Shown in pieces: positions 51,791 to 63,423 of a stretch of DNA of 64,000 nt. The notes under the pieces are model-generated. The model searched no databases and had not been told where the DNA came from. It saw only the letters and a list, made by a program, of their open reading frames with translations. Each line of letters starts with the position of its first letter. Within the stretch, counting starts at the first letter, position 1. A program made the position numbers and the translations under genes. This DNA comes from Pararoseomonas sp. SCSIO 73927 (lineage in GTDB: Bacteria > Pseudomonadota > Alphaproteobacteria > Acetobacterales > Acetobacteraceae), in assembly GCF_037040815.1 (NCBI RefSeq), contig NZ_CP146232.1, positions 5,240,001 through 5,304,000 of the forward strand, written 5' to 3'.

Positions 51791-52762
51791 ATGATCGACA
51801 GGCGTGGTCTGGTTGCGCTCGCGCTGGCCGCGGGAGCCGCGCGGGGTGCCATGGCGCAGCCGGCCTGGCCGGACCGGCCCGTGCGGGTGATCGTTCCCTT
51901 CCCGCCGGGCGGATCGAACGACATCGTCGCGCGGCTCCTCTGCGAGACCATGCGGGAGCGGACCGGGCAGCCCTGGATCGTGGAGAACCGCTCCGGCGCC
52001 GGCGGCAATGTGGGGGCGGATGCGGTGGCCAAGGCGGCGCCGGACGGCACGACGCTGCTCCTGACCGCGCCGGGGCCGCTGACCATCAACAACGCCCTGT
52101 TTCCCAGCATGCCTTACGTCGCCGCCCGCGACCTGGTGCCGCTGGCGCTGGTGGCGACGGTGCAGATCGTGCTGATGACCGGGCCGGAGCTGCCCGTGCG
52201 CGACGTGGCGGGGCTGGTCGCGCTGGCGAAGGCGCAGCCGGGGAAGGTCGCCTTCGGGTCCTCCGGGAACGGCAGCACCAACCACCTGGCCGGGGAGCTG
52301 TTCCGCAGCACGGCGGGGGTGGACATCGTGCACGTGCCCTATCGCGGCGCGGCGCCGGCAATGACGGATCTGGTGGCCGGGCAGATCGGGATGCTGTTCG
52401 ACAATCTGCCGGCGGTGTTGCCGCAGGTGCGGGACGGGCGGGTGCGCGCCCTGGCCGTGGCCGGGCCGCAGCGCTCTGCGGCGCTGCCGGAGGTGCCGAC
52501 CCTGGCGGAGTCGGGGCTCCCGGATTTCAAGGTGGAGGCCTGGTTCGGGCTGGCCGGCCCCTCCGGCCTGGCGGCGCCTTTGCGGGCGCGGATCGGGGGG
52601 CTGGTCTCCGAGGCGCTGGGCGATCCCGGCCTGCGGGCCAAGCTCTCGACGGCAGGGGCGGAGCCCGCGGGGATGACGGGCGAGGCCTTCGGGACTTTCA
52701 TCGCGCGGGAGCGCGACCTCTGGTCGCGGGTGGTCGAGGCCTCCGGGGCCCGGGCGGGATAG
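51791..52762 (+). CDS. Bug/TctC-family solute receptor
   Basis: 323 aa, full length. Tat/Sec signal IDRRGLVALALAAGAARGAMAQ. Mature start WPDRPVRVIVPFPPGGSNDIVARLL is the Bug hallmark, followed by NRSGAGGNVGADAVAKAAPDGTTLL, VHVPYRGAAPAMTDLVAGQIGMLFD and LPEVPTLAESG. It binds a small carboxylate or amide in the periplasm. No TctAB-type membrane genes adjoin it, as is common for Bug proteins. It is convergent with a hydrolase/SDR/M20 gene set that may use the ligand. Confidence 0.95.
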   Translation: MIDRRGLVALALAAGAARGAMAQPAWPDRPVRVIVPFPPGGSNDIVARLLCETMRERTGQPWIVENRSGAGGNVGADAVAKAAPDGTTLLLTAPGPLTINNALFPSMPYVAARDLVPLALVATVQIVLMTGPELPVRDVAGLVALAKAQPGKVAFGSSGNGSTNHLAGELFRSTAGVDIVHVPYRGAAPAMTDLVAGQIGMLFDNLPAVLPQVRDGRVRALAVAGPQRSAALPEVPTLAESGLPDFKVEAWFGLAGPSGLAAPLRARIGGLVSEALGDPGLRAKLSTAGAEPAGMTGEAFGTFIARERDLWSRVVEASGARAG

Positions 52763-52784
52763 ACGGGCCCGGGCCGCCGGGGCG

Positions 52785-53582
52785 TCAGCCGAAGAGGAAG
52801 TCCCGCACGAGCAGGGCCGTCTCGTCCGGGTCCGAGGCGGCGACGTGGTAGGAATCGTTCTGCAGCACGACGAGGCGGGAGCCGGGGATGCGCTCCTGCC
52901 AGGCGCGGACCTCGTCCACGGAGCCCAGGCCGCTGCCCGTCGTGGTGACGATCAGGGCCGGGGCCCGGATGCGGTCCACCTCGGCCGTCACGTCCACGGT
53001 GGGCACCATCTGCAGGAAGCCCTCCAGGGTGGAGGCGGCGGTCCGCGACATCAGGTCCTCCCACCACTGCAACTGGGCGGGGACCATGCGCGTGCCCATG
53101 CGGCCGGCATTGCTTCCGCGCACCCAGGGGCGGACGCCCTCCGACGCGATCTGGGCGCGCCAGGCCGGGGTGCGGCCGGCCATGTTGGTGAGGGAGGCGG
53201 GGCCGCCGAGCACGGCGAGGCGGTCCACCAGCTCCGGGTGGCGGGCCGCGACGGCGAGGGCGATGGTGCCGCCGATCTTGCCGCCGACGAGGTGGACCCG
53301 TTCCACGCCCAGGTGCCGGATCAGGGCGGCGACGTCGCCCACGAGGCTGTCGAAGCGCCAGGGATGGTCCGCCGGAAGGGCGGGAGAGCGGCCATAGCCC
53401 CGCAGGTCCAGCCGCACCACGCGCGCGCGGCGGGCGAGCGGCGGGACGAAGGGGCGGAACGCCTCCCCGCTCTCGGCGAGGCCGTGGAGGAAGAGGACCG
53501 TCGGGCCGGGAACCCAGGGATCGGTGAAGTCGTCCACCGTGTAGTGGACGGTGATGCCGGGGGCGGTCTCAAGCGTGGGCAA
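52785..53582 (-). CDS. Alpha/beta-hydrolase-fold protein lacking the nucleophile serine
   Basis: 265 aa. Clear alpha/beta-hydrolase fold: oxyanion region VLFLHGLAESGEAF, strand RVVRLDLRGYGRSP and a late His246 in NDSYHVAASDPDE. The nucleophile elbow reads VGGKIGGTIAL instead of GxSxG, so Lys102 replaces the catalytic Ser. Either it is not a serine-type esterase or it belongs to a subgroup with different chemistry. It follows the SDR gene by 37 bp on the same strand. Confidence 0.88.
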   Translation of the reverse strand: MPTLETAPGITVHYTVDDFTDPWVPGPTVLFLHGLAESGEAFRPFVPPLARRARVVRLDLRGYGRSPALPADHPWRFDSLVGDVAALIRHLGVERVHLVGGKIGGTIALAVAARHPELVDRLAVLGGPASLTNMAGRTPAWRAQIASEGVRPWVRGSNAGRMGTRMVPAQLQWWEDLMSRTAASTLEGFLQMVPTVDVTAEVDRIRAPALIVTTTGSGLGSVDEVRAWQERIPGSRLVVLQNDSYHVAASDPDETALLVRDFLFG

Positions 53583-53619
53583 GGCGGGTCCTCTCCTGGG
53601 CGGCGCGTGACGACGCCGG

Positions 53620-54408
53620 TCAGATGCAGCGCGTGCCGCCGCCGTCGACGTCGATCATCGTGCCGGTGATGTAGGCGGCGCGGTCGGAGCAGAGAAAGGC
53701 GACGAGGCCCGCCACCTCCTCCGGCGTGCCGAGGCGGCGGAGCGCGACGCCCTCGATCGCCGCGTTGTTCTCGGCCTCGGCGCTGCGGCCCGTATCGGCG
53801 GCGCCCTGGGCGGTGAGGCTGTCCCAGCGCGGCGTGCGGATGGGGCCGGGGTTCACGCCGGTGACGAGGACGTTGTCCGGTGCGCATTCCTGCGCCAGCG
53901 CGTGGGTGAAGGCGAGCAGCGAGGCGTTGACCGAGCTGCCGACGATGTAGTTGGCCCGGGGCTGGTGGCCGGAGCGGCCGATGATGTTCACCACGCGGCC
54001 CCAGCGCCGCTCCCGCATCCCCGGCGTGAGGGCGCGGGCGAGGCGGGCGTAGCCCATCAGCTTCAACTCGATGGACTTGGCCCAGGTGGCGTCCGCCGTG
54101 TCGCCGATCCGGCCCATGGGGGTGGCGCCGGCGTTGTTGACGAGGATGTCCACCCCGCCCAGCGCGGCCACGGCCTGTTCGGCGGCCTGCTCCACCGCGG
54201 CGGCGGTGGAGAGGTCGGCGGGGATGGGGATCACGCGGGCGCCGGTCTCGGCGGCGATATCGCGGGCGGCCGCTTCCAGCCGGGCGGCGTCCCGGGCGAG
54301 GATGGCGACGGACACCCCTTCCCCGGCCAGCTCCCCCGCGATGGCGCGGCCGATGCCGAGCGAGCCGCCGGTGACCACGGCCCTGCGGCCCCTCAGGGCG
54401 AGGTCCAT
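53620..54408 (-). CDS. Short-chain dehydrogenase/reductase with altered active site
   Basis: 262 aa. NAD(P)-binding AVVTGGSLGIGRAIAGEL and VDILVNNAGATP are normal. At the catalytic position the sequence is RANYIVGSSVNASLLAF: Tyr154 is kept, but the Lys of YxxxK is Ser158. An Asn (N161) follows nearby. I recall SDR relatives with a Y-x-x-G-x-x-x-N pattern, so this may be a functional subgroup. The C-terminus ends ITGTMIDVDGGGTRCI as in 3-oxoacyl-ACP-reductase-like members. It lies in the M20-SDR-hydrolase gene set. Confidence 0.9.
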   Translation of the reverse strand: MDLALRGRRAVVTGGSLGIGRAIAGELAGEGVSVAILARDAARLEAAARDIAAETGARVIPIPADLSTAAAVEQAAEQAVAALGGVDILVNNAGATPMGRIGDTADATWAKSIELKLMGYARLARALTPGMRERRWGRVVNIIGRSGHQPRANYIVGSSVNASLLAFTHALAQECAPDNVLVTGVNPGPIRTPRWDSLTAQGAADTGRSAEAENNAAIEGVALRRLGTPEEVAGLVAFLCSDRAAYITGTMIDVDGGGTRCI

Positions 54409-54482
54409 CGCCGCATCCTCCCTCGTTGTCGCGCGCGCAGCCTTCCGCGGGGTGGGTGGGGTGTCAATCGGGCCGGGGCGGC

Positions 54483-55679
54483 TTACCCCGCCAGGATGCG
54501 CCGCGCGCCTTCCGCCAGCACGCGCATCCCGAGAGCCAGGTCCTCGTCCTTCGTGTCCTCCGTCCAGTGGTGGCTGATGCCGTTGATGGAGGGCACGAAG
54601 AGCATGGCGGCTGGCATGATGCGGGCCAGGTACTGCGCGTCGTGCCCGGCGCCGGAGGGCATGCGGAGCGACCTGCCGGGCGCCAGCGCCTCGGCGGCTG
54701 CCTCCAGCGCGTCCTGGAAGGCGGGGTCACAGACGGCGGGGGTGGAGAGGGACAGGGCTTCCAGCGTCGCCTCGGTGCGCTCGCGCCGGTTGCTCTCGGC
54801 GACGCAGCGGCGGAGGACGGTTTCCAGCCGGCGCAGCACGTCGATGTCCACGTCCCGGTACTGGAACAGGATCTCGGCGCGGCCGGGGATGATGGAGGGG
54901 GCGCCGGGGGAGAGGGCGATGCGGCCCGCGGTCCAGACCGTGCGCTCCGCGCAGTGGCGGGGGAACTCCTCGTCGATCATGGCGAGGAGGCGCACGGCGG
55001 CCATGCCGGCGTCGCGCCGCTCGTCCATGGTGGTGGTGCCGGCGTGGTTCTGCTGGCCCTCGATCACGATGCGCCACTGCCAGATGGCGACGATGCCGGT
55101 GACGACGCCGATGCCGAGGCCGCGCTTCTCCAGCTGCCGGCCCTGCTCGATGTGCATCTCCAGGAAGCCTCGGTAGCGGGCGGGGTCGGCCTGGATGCGC
55201 GGGCGGCCCTCCAGCCCGGCCTCGCGCAGCGCGTCGCGCAGGGGCTTGTCGTGGTACTTGTTGGCCAGGCGGTCGATCTCCGCCTCCTCCAGCAGGCCGG
55301 TGAAGGAGCGGCTGCCGATGAAGCTGCCGTAATGGCCTTCCTCGTCGGCGAAGACGGCCACGTCCACGGGCAGGCCGCTGGCGGCGAGGTGCAGCGCGGC
55401 CACGCAGCCCAGCGCGCCGTCGAGCCAGCCCGCCTCGTTCTGGCTCTCCAGGTGGCTGCCGGCCAGCAGGTGGGGCCCTGGCTTCGGACTGCGGCCGAGG
55501 ATGTTGCCGATGCCGTCCATCTCGGCCTCCAGCCCCTCCTCCCGCAGGCGGGAGAGGAACCAGTGGCGGGCCTCCATGTCCTGGGGGGAGTAGGTGGGGC
55601 GGTGGACGCCGGTGCGGAACGCGCCGAACTCGCGCAGCCGCTTCAGGTCCGCCAGGAAGCGATCCGTGTCCACCTTCAT
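54483..55679 (-). CDS. M20-family Zn-dependent amidohydrolase (hydantoinase/carbamoylase, allantoate-amidohydrolase type)
   Basis: 398 aa. Metal-site motifs: GSHLESQNEAGWLDGALG (usually GSHLDT/S...DG; the Asp is a Glu here), VFADEEGHYGSFIGSRS (the EE/DEEG pair) and MHIEQGRQLEKRG. C-terminal SGAGHDAQYLARIMPAAMLFVP holds the conserved His. It hydrolyses N-carbamoyl or ureido compounds in the cytoplasm. It heads a minus-strand set with the SDR (74 bp away) and hydrolase-like genes; with the convergent Bug receptor this suggests uptake and breakdown of an amide-type nutrient. Confidence 0.92.
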   Translation of the reverse strand: MKVDTDRFLADLKRLREFGAFRTGVHRPTYSPQDMEARHWFLSRLREEGLEAEMDGIGNILGRSPKPGPHLLAGSHLESQNEAGWLDGALGCVAALHLAASGLPVDVAVFADEEGHYGSFIGSRSFTGLLEEAEIDRLANKYHDKPLRDALREAGLEGRPRIQADPARYRGFLEMHIEQGRQLEKRGLGIGVVTGIVAIWQWRIVIEGQQNHAGTTTMDERRDAGMAAVRLLAMIDEEFPRHCAERTVWTAGRIALSPGAPSIIPGRAEILFQYRDVDIDVLRRLETVLRRCVAESNRRERTEATLEALSLSTPAVCDPAFQDALEAAAEALAPGRSLRMPSGAGHDAQYLARIMPAAMLFVPSINGISHHWTEDTKDEDLALGMRVLAEGARRILAG

Positions 55680-55758
55680 GCCCAGTTCCAGTCCTTTCGC
55701 GTTGCGTGGACAGGTTTAGGGCGGATCGGCCGCCGGCAGAACCGGCGCGCGGCAGGGT

Positions 55759-57039
55759 TCAGGCCAGCCAGTCGGAGGCGGGCGGGGCGAGGCCGTCCAC
55801 CGCCAGCTCCATCCTCTCGATGCCGGAGACGGAGAGGCCGAGGTGGAGATCCGTGTAGGCCGCGTCCTCGCCAGGGCGGGCGGCGATCCAGCGCGCCAGG
55901 GAGGCGGCGGCCTCGCGGTTGGCGGGGTCGCCCCAGAAGCCGGAGTCGAAGTCCAGTCGCAGCGTATCGCGGCCCTCGCCGCCGATCAGGATGTCGGGCG
56001 CGGTGCCGCGATCGGCGAAGGCGTGGATCAGCAGGTCGTCACCGGCGCCGCCGATCAGGATGTCCATTCCCTGGCCGCCGTTCAGGATGTCGTCGCCGCT
56101 GCCGCCGAGCAGACTGTCCCGCCCGGCGCCGCCGAGGATCAGGTCCTCCCCCGCGCCGCCATCGGCCGTGTCGTCGCCCCCATCGAGAAGGATCAGGTCG
56201 TCGCCGCCGCCCCCTTGCACCCGGTCGTCGCCCGCGCCGGAGGAGATGAGGTCGAGGCCGTCCCCGCCGAGGATCGTGTCGTTGCCGCGCCCGGTGGTGA
56301 TGAGGTCGGTGCCGGGGCCGCCCTCGACGAGGTTGTCCCCGTCCCCGGCCGAGAGGGTGTCGTCGCCCTCGCCGCCGAGGATGGTGTCGTTCCCCGCGCC
56401 GGCGGCGATGGAATCCCGCCCCGCGCCGCCGGCGAGGTGGTTGTGGCCGCCGCCGCCGATGAGGGTGTCGTTCGCGGCGCCGCCGAGGAACGCGTCATCC
56501 CCGGCGCCGCCGATGAGGAGGAGCGGCACGGGGGTGGCGGGCTTTGGCGGAGGTGCGGCAGGGATGGGCGCGGGCGCTTCCGCGGGGGCCGCGGCAGCTG
56601 GGGGTTCGGCCGGGAGGGGCACGGCCGGGATGGTGTTCGCGGGGATGGCGTTCGCGGGGGTGATGTCGGCCGGGGTGCGGTCCGTCGGCGTGGCGTCGGC
56701 CGGGGCGGTGTCCGTCGGCTCGGTGCTCACCGCGGGGCTGTCCGTGCGTGCCGGGGCGGCGGCGGAGGCATCGTCGGCGGGGTCGGTCCGACCGGCGGCG
56801 ATGGGCCGAGGCCCTGCCGGGGCCGGGTTCGGGGCCAGGATCGATGCCGGGATCGGGTCCGCGATCGCGGGGGTGGGCGCCCGCTCCTTCTCGACGGACG
56901 CGGTCGGGGCGTCGGCGGGCGAGGGCAGAAGGGTGTCCGGGGCCGGGTTCTCCCAGGCCGACCGCCAGAGCGCGAGGTCCAGGGCGTGCAGGTCGGCAGG
57001 GTCTGCGGCGTCGGGGCGGAGGAGAGGGTTGGCGCGCAC
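55759..57039 (-). CDS. RTX-type calcium-binding repeat protein
   Basis: 426 aa. Residues about 35-175 are a low-complexity Ala/Pro/Thr region with ADxTPA-type repeats. Residues about 178-330 hold roughly sixteen nonapeptide repeats of the GGxGxDxL/I type (GGAGDDAFLGGAANDTLIGG and on), which wind a Ca2+-filled beta-roll. The last 90 residues include a conserved-looking DTLRLDFDSGFWGDPANRE cap. Such proteins are exported unfolded by type I secretion and fold outside the cell on Ca2+. No secretion genes adjoin it. Function unknown; it could be a surface or matrix protein. Confidence 0.88.
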   Translation of the reverse strand: MRANPLLRPDAADPADLHALDLALWRSAWENPAPDTLLPSPADAPTASVEKERAPTPAIADPIPASILAPNPAPAGPRPIAAGRTDPADDASAAAPARTDSPAVSTEPTDTAPADATPTDRTPADITPANAIPANTIPAVPLPAEPPAAAAPAEAPAPIPAAPPPKPATPVPLLLIGGAGDDAFLGGAANDTLIGGGGHNHLAGGAGRDSIAAGAGNDTILGGEGDDTLSAGDGDNLVEGGPGTDLITTGRGNDTILGGDGLDLISSGAGDDRVQGGGGDDLILLDGGDDTADGGAGEDLILGGAGRDSLLGGSGDDILNGGQGMDILIGGAGDDLLIHAFADRGTAPDILIGGEGRDTLRLDFDSGFWGDPANREAAASLARWIAARPGEDAAYTDLHLGLSVSGIERMELAVDGLAPPASDWLA

Positions 57040-57075
57040 GAATCGTTCACCATTCGCTAACGATCTCTTTTCTGA

Positions 57076-59938
<2,863 letters not shown>

Positions 59939-59942
<4 letters not shown>

Positions 59943-61003
59943 GTGACGACGCGCGCAGCGCCATTCGGGACGAAGCCCTGCGGCTGGGCTTCGATGCGGT
60001 GGGCTTCGCGCGGGCGGAGCTGGGGCCAGAGGTGCGGCAGCGCCTGATGGACTTCCTGGCCGAGGGGATGCACGGCGAGATGGGCTGGATGGAGGGCCGC
60101 GCCGACCAGCGCGCGCATCCCCAGACGCTGTGGCCGGACGCGCTCTCCGTCATCTGCCTCGGCCTGAATTACGGGCCGGAGGACGATCCGCTCTCCTACC
60201 TGGGAATGCCGGATCGTGGCGTGATCAGCGTCTATGCCCGCCACCGGGACTACCATGACCTTGTGAAGTCCAGGCTGAAGGCGCTGGCGCGCTGGATGGT
60301 GGCGCGCTTCGCGGGAAGCGAGGTGAAGGTGTTCGTGGACACCGCGCCGGTTTCGGAGAAGCCGCTGGCGCAGCAGGCCGGGCTGGGCTGGCAGGGCAAG
60401 CACACCAACCTCGTCTCCCGCACGCACGGGTCCTGGCTGTTCCTGGGGGAGATCTACACCACCCTGGCGCTGGAGCCGGAGGAGGCGCACGCGGATCGCT
60501 GCGGCAGTTGCACGCGCTGCCAGGTGGCCTGCCCGACCGACGCCTTTCCTGCGCCCTACCGGCTCGATCCGCGCCGCTGCGTCTCCTACCTGACGATCGA
60601 GCATCGCGGGCCGATCCCGGAGGAGTTCCGGGCGAGGATGGGCAATCGCATCTACGGCTGCGACGACTGCCTGGCGGTGTGCCCGTGGAACCGCTTCGCC
60701 ACGCCCACTTCCGTGACCGGGCTGGTGGCGCGGGAGGACCTCGTCGCGCCGAAGCTCGCGGAACTGGCGACGCTGGACGATGCCGCCTTCCGCGCCCGCT
60801 TCTCCGGCTCGCCCGTGAAGCGGATCGGGCGCGGACGCTTCGTGCGGAACGTGCTGAACGCGATCGGCAATTCGGGCGACCCCGCGCTGCGCCCCGTGGC
60901 ATTGGCGTTGATGGACGACGAGGACCCGGTGGTGGCGGAGAGCGCGCGCTGGGCGGCCGGGCGGCTGGGGGGGATCGCGGAAGGATCCCGTTCGGAGGCG
61001 TGA
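59939..61003 (+). CDS. queG: Epoxyqueuosine reductase
   Basis: 354 aa; its ATG overlaps the queF stop (ATGA). Cobalamin-dependent reductase that turns epoxyqueuosine into queuosine. [23 protein letters not shown] holds the conserved Asp/Glu of the active site. Two 4Fe-4S clusters are bound by [16 protein letters not shown] and [11 protein letters not shown] short HEAT-like C-terminal part ([19 protein letters not shown]) is kept. It ends the operon, which thus holds the whole late pathway from preQ0. Confidence 0.96.
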
Positions 61004-61019
61004 ACCGCCGCCCGAAGCG

Positions 61020-61754
61020 TCAGGCGATCTCCACCGCGTAGCGGTGCGCGCGGGTGTCGAGGCGGGAGACGCGCAGCTCCACCGGGCGTCCGGCGGCGTC
61101 GAAGGTCACGCGCTCGATCAGGAGAAGCGGCGTGCCGACGGGGCAGCCCAGCACGGCCTGATCCGCCTCCATCGCGGCGGTGGCGGAGAGGTTCTCCTCC
61201 GCCTGCACCACGATGATGCCGTGGGCATTGCGGTAGTGGACGTAGATCTCCGTTCCCAGCTGCTTCGGCGCGAGCGGCAGGGTGAGCTCCGGGAAGAGCG
61301 CGGCGGGGAGGCTGATGCGCTCCGCGATGCGCGGCTCGCCCTCGAAGACGCGGCTGCGCTCGATGCGGTGCACCGCCTCCCCGGGGGCGAGGCGGAGGCG
61401 CCGCGCCTCCTCCTCGGAGGCCGGGCCGGTGGTGACGCCGGTGATGACGGTCTCCGGCTCCACCGGGCGCCCGGCCAGGTTCCGCACGCGGAAGAACTGG
61501 CCCAGCGCCTGCTGGCTGGTCTGCTGGGCGACATAGGTGCCGCGGCCCTGCCGGCGCTCAATCAGGTGGCGCCGCTCCAGCCCGGCCAGGGCGCGGCGGA
61601 GGGTGCCGGCGGAGACGCCGAGCTCGGCGGCGAGGTCGGGCTCGGCCGGGATGGCCTGGCCGGACTTCCAGGTGCCGGAGACGATCCGGTCGTTCAGGAT
61701 CGCCTCCACCTGGACGTAGAGGGGACGGGCGTCGGGGCGACGCATCTCGTTCAC
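61020..61754 (-). CDS. GntR-family regulator, HutC/UTRA type
   Basis: 244 aa from GTG at 61754 (GGAAG upstream); ATG three codons later is an alternative. N-terminal winged helix: PLYVQVEAILNDRIVSGTW, DLAAELGVSAGTLRRALAGLE, RRQGRGTYVA. The C-terminal UTRA ligand domain has AGEAVHRIERSRVFEGEPRIAERISLP and LRVSRLDTRAHRY. UTRA regulators sense sugars, urocanate or phosphonates. It is convergent with queG and has no adjacent pathway genes, so its targets are elsewhere. A CTTGT-N7-ACAAG dyad 140 bp upstream may be its own operator. Confidence 0.92.
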   Translation of the reverse strand: MNEMRRPDARPLYVQVEAILNDRIVSGTWKSGQAIPAEPDLAAELGVSAGTLRRALAGLERRHLIERRQGRGTYVAQQTSQQALGQFFRVRNLAGRPVEPETVITGVTTGPASEEEARRLRLAPGEAVHRIERSRVFEGEPRIAERISLPAALFPELTLPLAPKQLGTEIYVHYRNAHGIIVVQAEENLSATAAMEADQAVLGCPVGTPLLLIERVTFDAAGRPVELRVSRLDTRAHRYAVEIA

Positions 61755-62448
61755 GGGACGCTTCCGGGCTGCATGGGCCGCGGCACCTTACCATCCCGCG
61801 ATGCAGCGATGCGAGAGCGGCGGCGGTCGGCTGCTCCGCGAATTCGGTGGGGATTAAAATTCCGTTGTGGAGCGCCTTAGCGGACGAAAGCGTCTTGTGT
61901 CTTATACAAGACCGTGCGACACGATGCGCGCCGCCGTCAAAGACGGGCCGGGTTTGGGGAAGGAAACGAAGGAGACGGCGCTGCGCCGCCGCGTCGCTGC
62001 ATCGGGTGCGAGGCACCGGGCAGCGGGCGTGCAGCGCCGTCATCCTCACCCCGCCGCCCTGGCGCCTGCCGTTCCGGCCGAAATTCCTCCCAGCCCTCCG
62101 CTCCGCTCCTCTGCATCTTTATGCCCTGCGCCTCGCATTCGAGGCCGCTCCGGGAGCCTGGCGCCGGCCCTCCGGCCCGGGCCAGATCCGTTTCATTTCC
62201 GGCGGGCCGCGGGCGGCGTTGCCCGACAATACTGAATTCGTAAGTCCTCGCCGGCCCTGCCCGAGGCCCCCGCAAGTAGAGTTCGCGTGCCGAATACTTA
62301 GTCACGAATGAATGAAGAAACATCCATGGGGGATTGTGGCGCGAGGAAGGCGGAAACCATCGTTTCATCCTCGCGTTTATACGGCGGCGAGCGACCCCGC
62401 GGCATTTTGGGTTGCATTGACCTGTGCCTTGCTGGTAGCGGATGTCGC
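61755..62448. other. Divergent intergenic region of about 690 bp
   Basis: Lies between the HutC-type regulator and the lipoprotein gene. AT content rises near 61850-61915 and again near 62225-62330 relative to the surroundings, consistent with promoter DNA. Apart from the dyad at 61892-61912, I see no gene or RNA I can support. Confidence 0.4.
61892..61912. promoter_or_regulatory. Candidate GntR/HutC-type operator
   Basis: GTCTTGT and ACAAGAC are perfect 7-bp arms around GTCTTAT. The core GT...AC spacing resembles operators of HutC-type GntR regulators, and the regulator gene starts 140 bp away. Confidence 0.4.
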
Positions 62449-63369
62449 ATGACGTCCGCGCCCCCTGTGTCGACCTCCCCCGGTCGGCAGCTGAACGCGG
62501 CGTTCCCGTGCGCGATGCCGCGGAGCGCCCCTCCGACTCAAGCCGGGAGCCCGATCCCACGACGACGCCGTAGCGGCGCCGCCAGGGTCGTGCTCGCCTC
62601 AACCCTCGTCGTCGGACTCGGCTCCCTCGCCGCCGGCTGCGCCACGGCCGATGGTGCCGGGCTGGCCGCCGGGGATGCCGCCGAGACCCCTGCCCTGGCC
62701 GAGGCCCAGGACACCCCGGCCCAAGGTGCAGCCACGACGGCCGGAGCACCTGCCCGCCGTCTGGCGCCCGGGATCATCCTGGCCAGCACGCGCCGCGCGC
62801 GGCCGGCCGCCGCCGCCCCGGCCACCGTCGAGCGCCGCGAAATCGACAGCCCCCGGGCGGCCTGCCTGGACGCCGTTCGTCAGGCGGAGCGCGCGCACAA
62901 CATCCCCGAGGGGCTGATGGTGGCCGTGGCCCTGGCCGAATCCGGGCTGCACGCCCACGCGATGAACATCGGTGGCCGGTCCTACTTCCCGGACGGAATG
63001 GCCGAGGCCCGCCGCATCTACAATTCCGCCCGCCCCGGCCAGTACGTGATGGCGGGCTGCGTGCAGGTGAACGCCCGGGTGCATGCCCGCGGGTCCGACT
63101 GGCCGCTGGATCCCTGGCGCTCCGCGGATTGGGGCGCGGGCTACCTGCGCCAGCACTACGACAAGTCCGGGAACTGGGGGGACGCTATCCGGCGCTGGAA
63201 CGGCGGCGGCGCCTCGGGTGACCGGCTGGCCTGCCGCGTCATGGCGAAGCTGAAGGTCTCCAACCCCGAGAGCAGCGTGCTGAGCGACACGCGCTGCGGC
63301 GGCGCGAACATCGCGCGGGAGCGGCGGAACGGCGAGGCCCTGCTCGAGGTGGCCGAGGCCGCCGACTGA
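62449..63369 (+). CDS. Lytic-transglycosylase-like (SLT-domain) lipoprotein
   Basis: 306 aa if ATG 62449 is used; 62308 and 62515 are alternatives and none has a convincing ribosome-binding site. An arginine-rich n-region leads to VVLASTLVVGLGSLAAGC, a signal peptide ending in a lipobox (LAAGC). An Ala/Pro linker follows to about residue 125. The C-terminal SLT-like domain has HNIPEGLMVAVALAESGLHAHAMN with the catalytic-type Glu in ALAESG, then GCVQVNARVHARG and YLRQHYDKSGNWGDAIRRWNGG. It probably cleaves peptidoglycan in the periplasm. Confidence 0.82.
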   Translation: MTSAPPVSTSPGRQLNAAFPCAMPRSAPPTQAGSPIPRRRRSGAARVVLASTLVVGLGSLAAGCATADGAGLAAGDAAETPALAEAQDTPAQGAATTAGAPARRLAPGIILASTRRARPAAAAPATVERREIDSPRAACLDAVRQAERAHNIPEGLMVAVALAESGLHAHAMNIGGRSYFPDGMAEARRIYNSARPGQYVMAGCVQVNARVHARGSDWPLDPWRSADWGAGYLRQHYDKSGNWGDAIRRWNGGGASGDRLACRVMAKLKVSNPESSVLSDTRCGGANIARERRNGEALLEVAEAAD

Positions 63370-63423
63370 TGGGCTGAACGGGGTGGGTTGAAGCCCGGGA
63401 GGAGAGACAACGTTCCCTCCTCC

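Noticed and set aside
56100..56520. Dense tandem repeats that could be mistaken for a CRISPR array or minisatellite
   Set aside because: They are the DNA of the RTX nonapeptide repeats in one open frame, with no constant repeat-spacer architecture.
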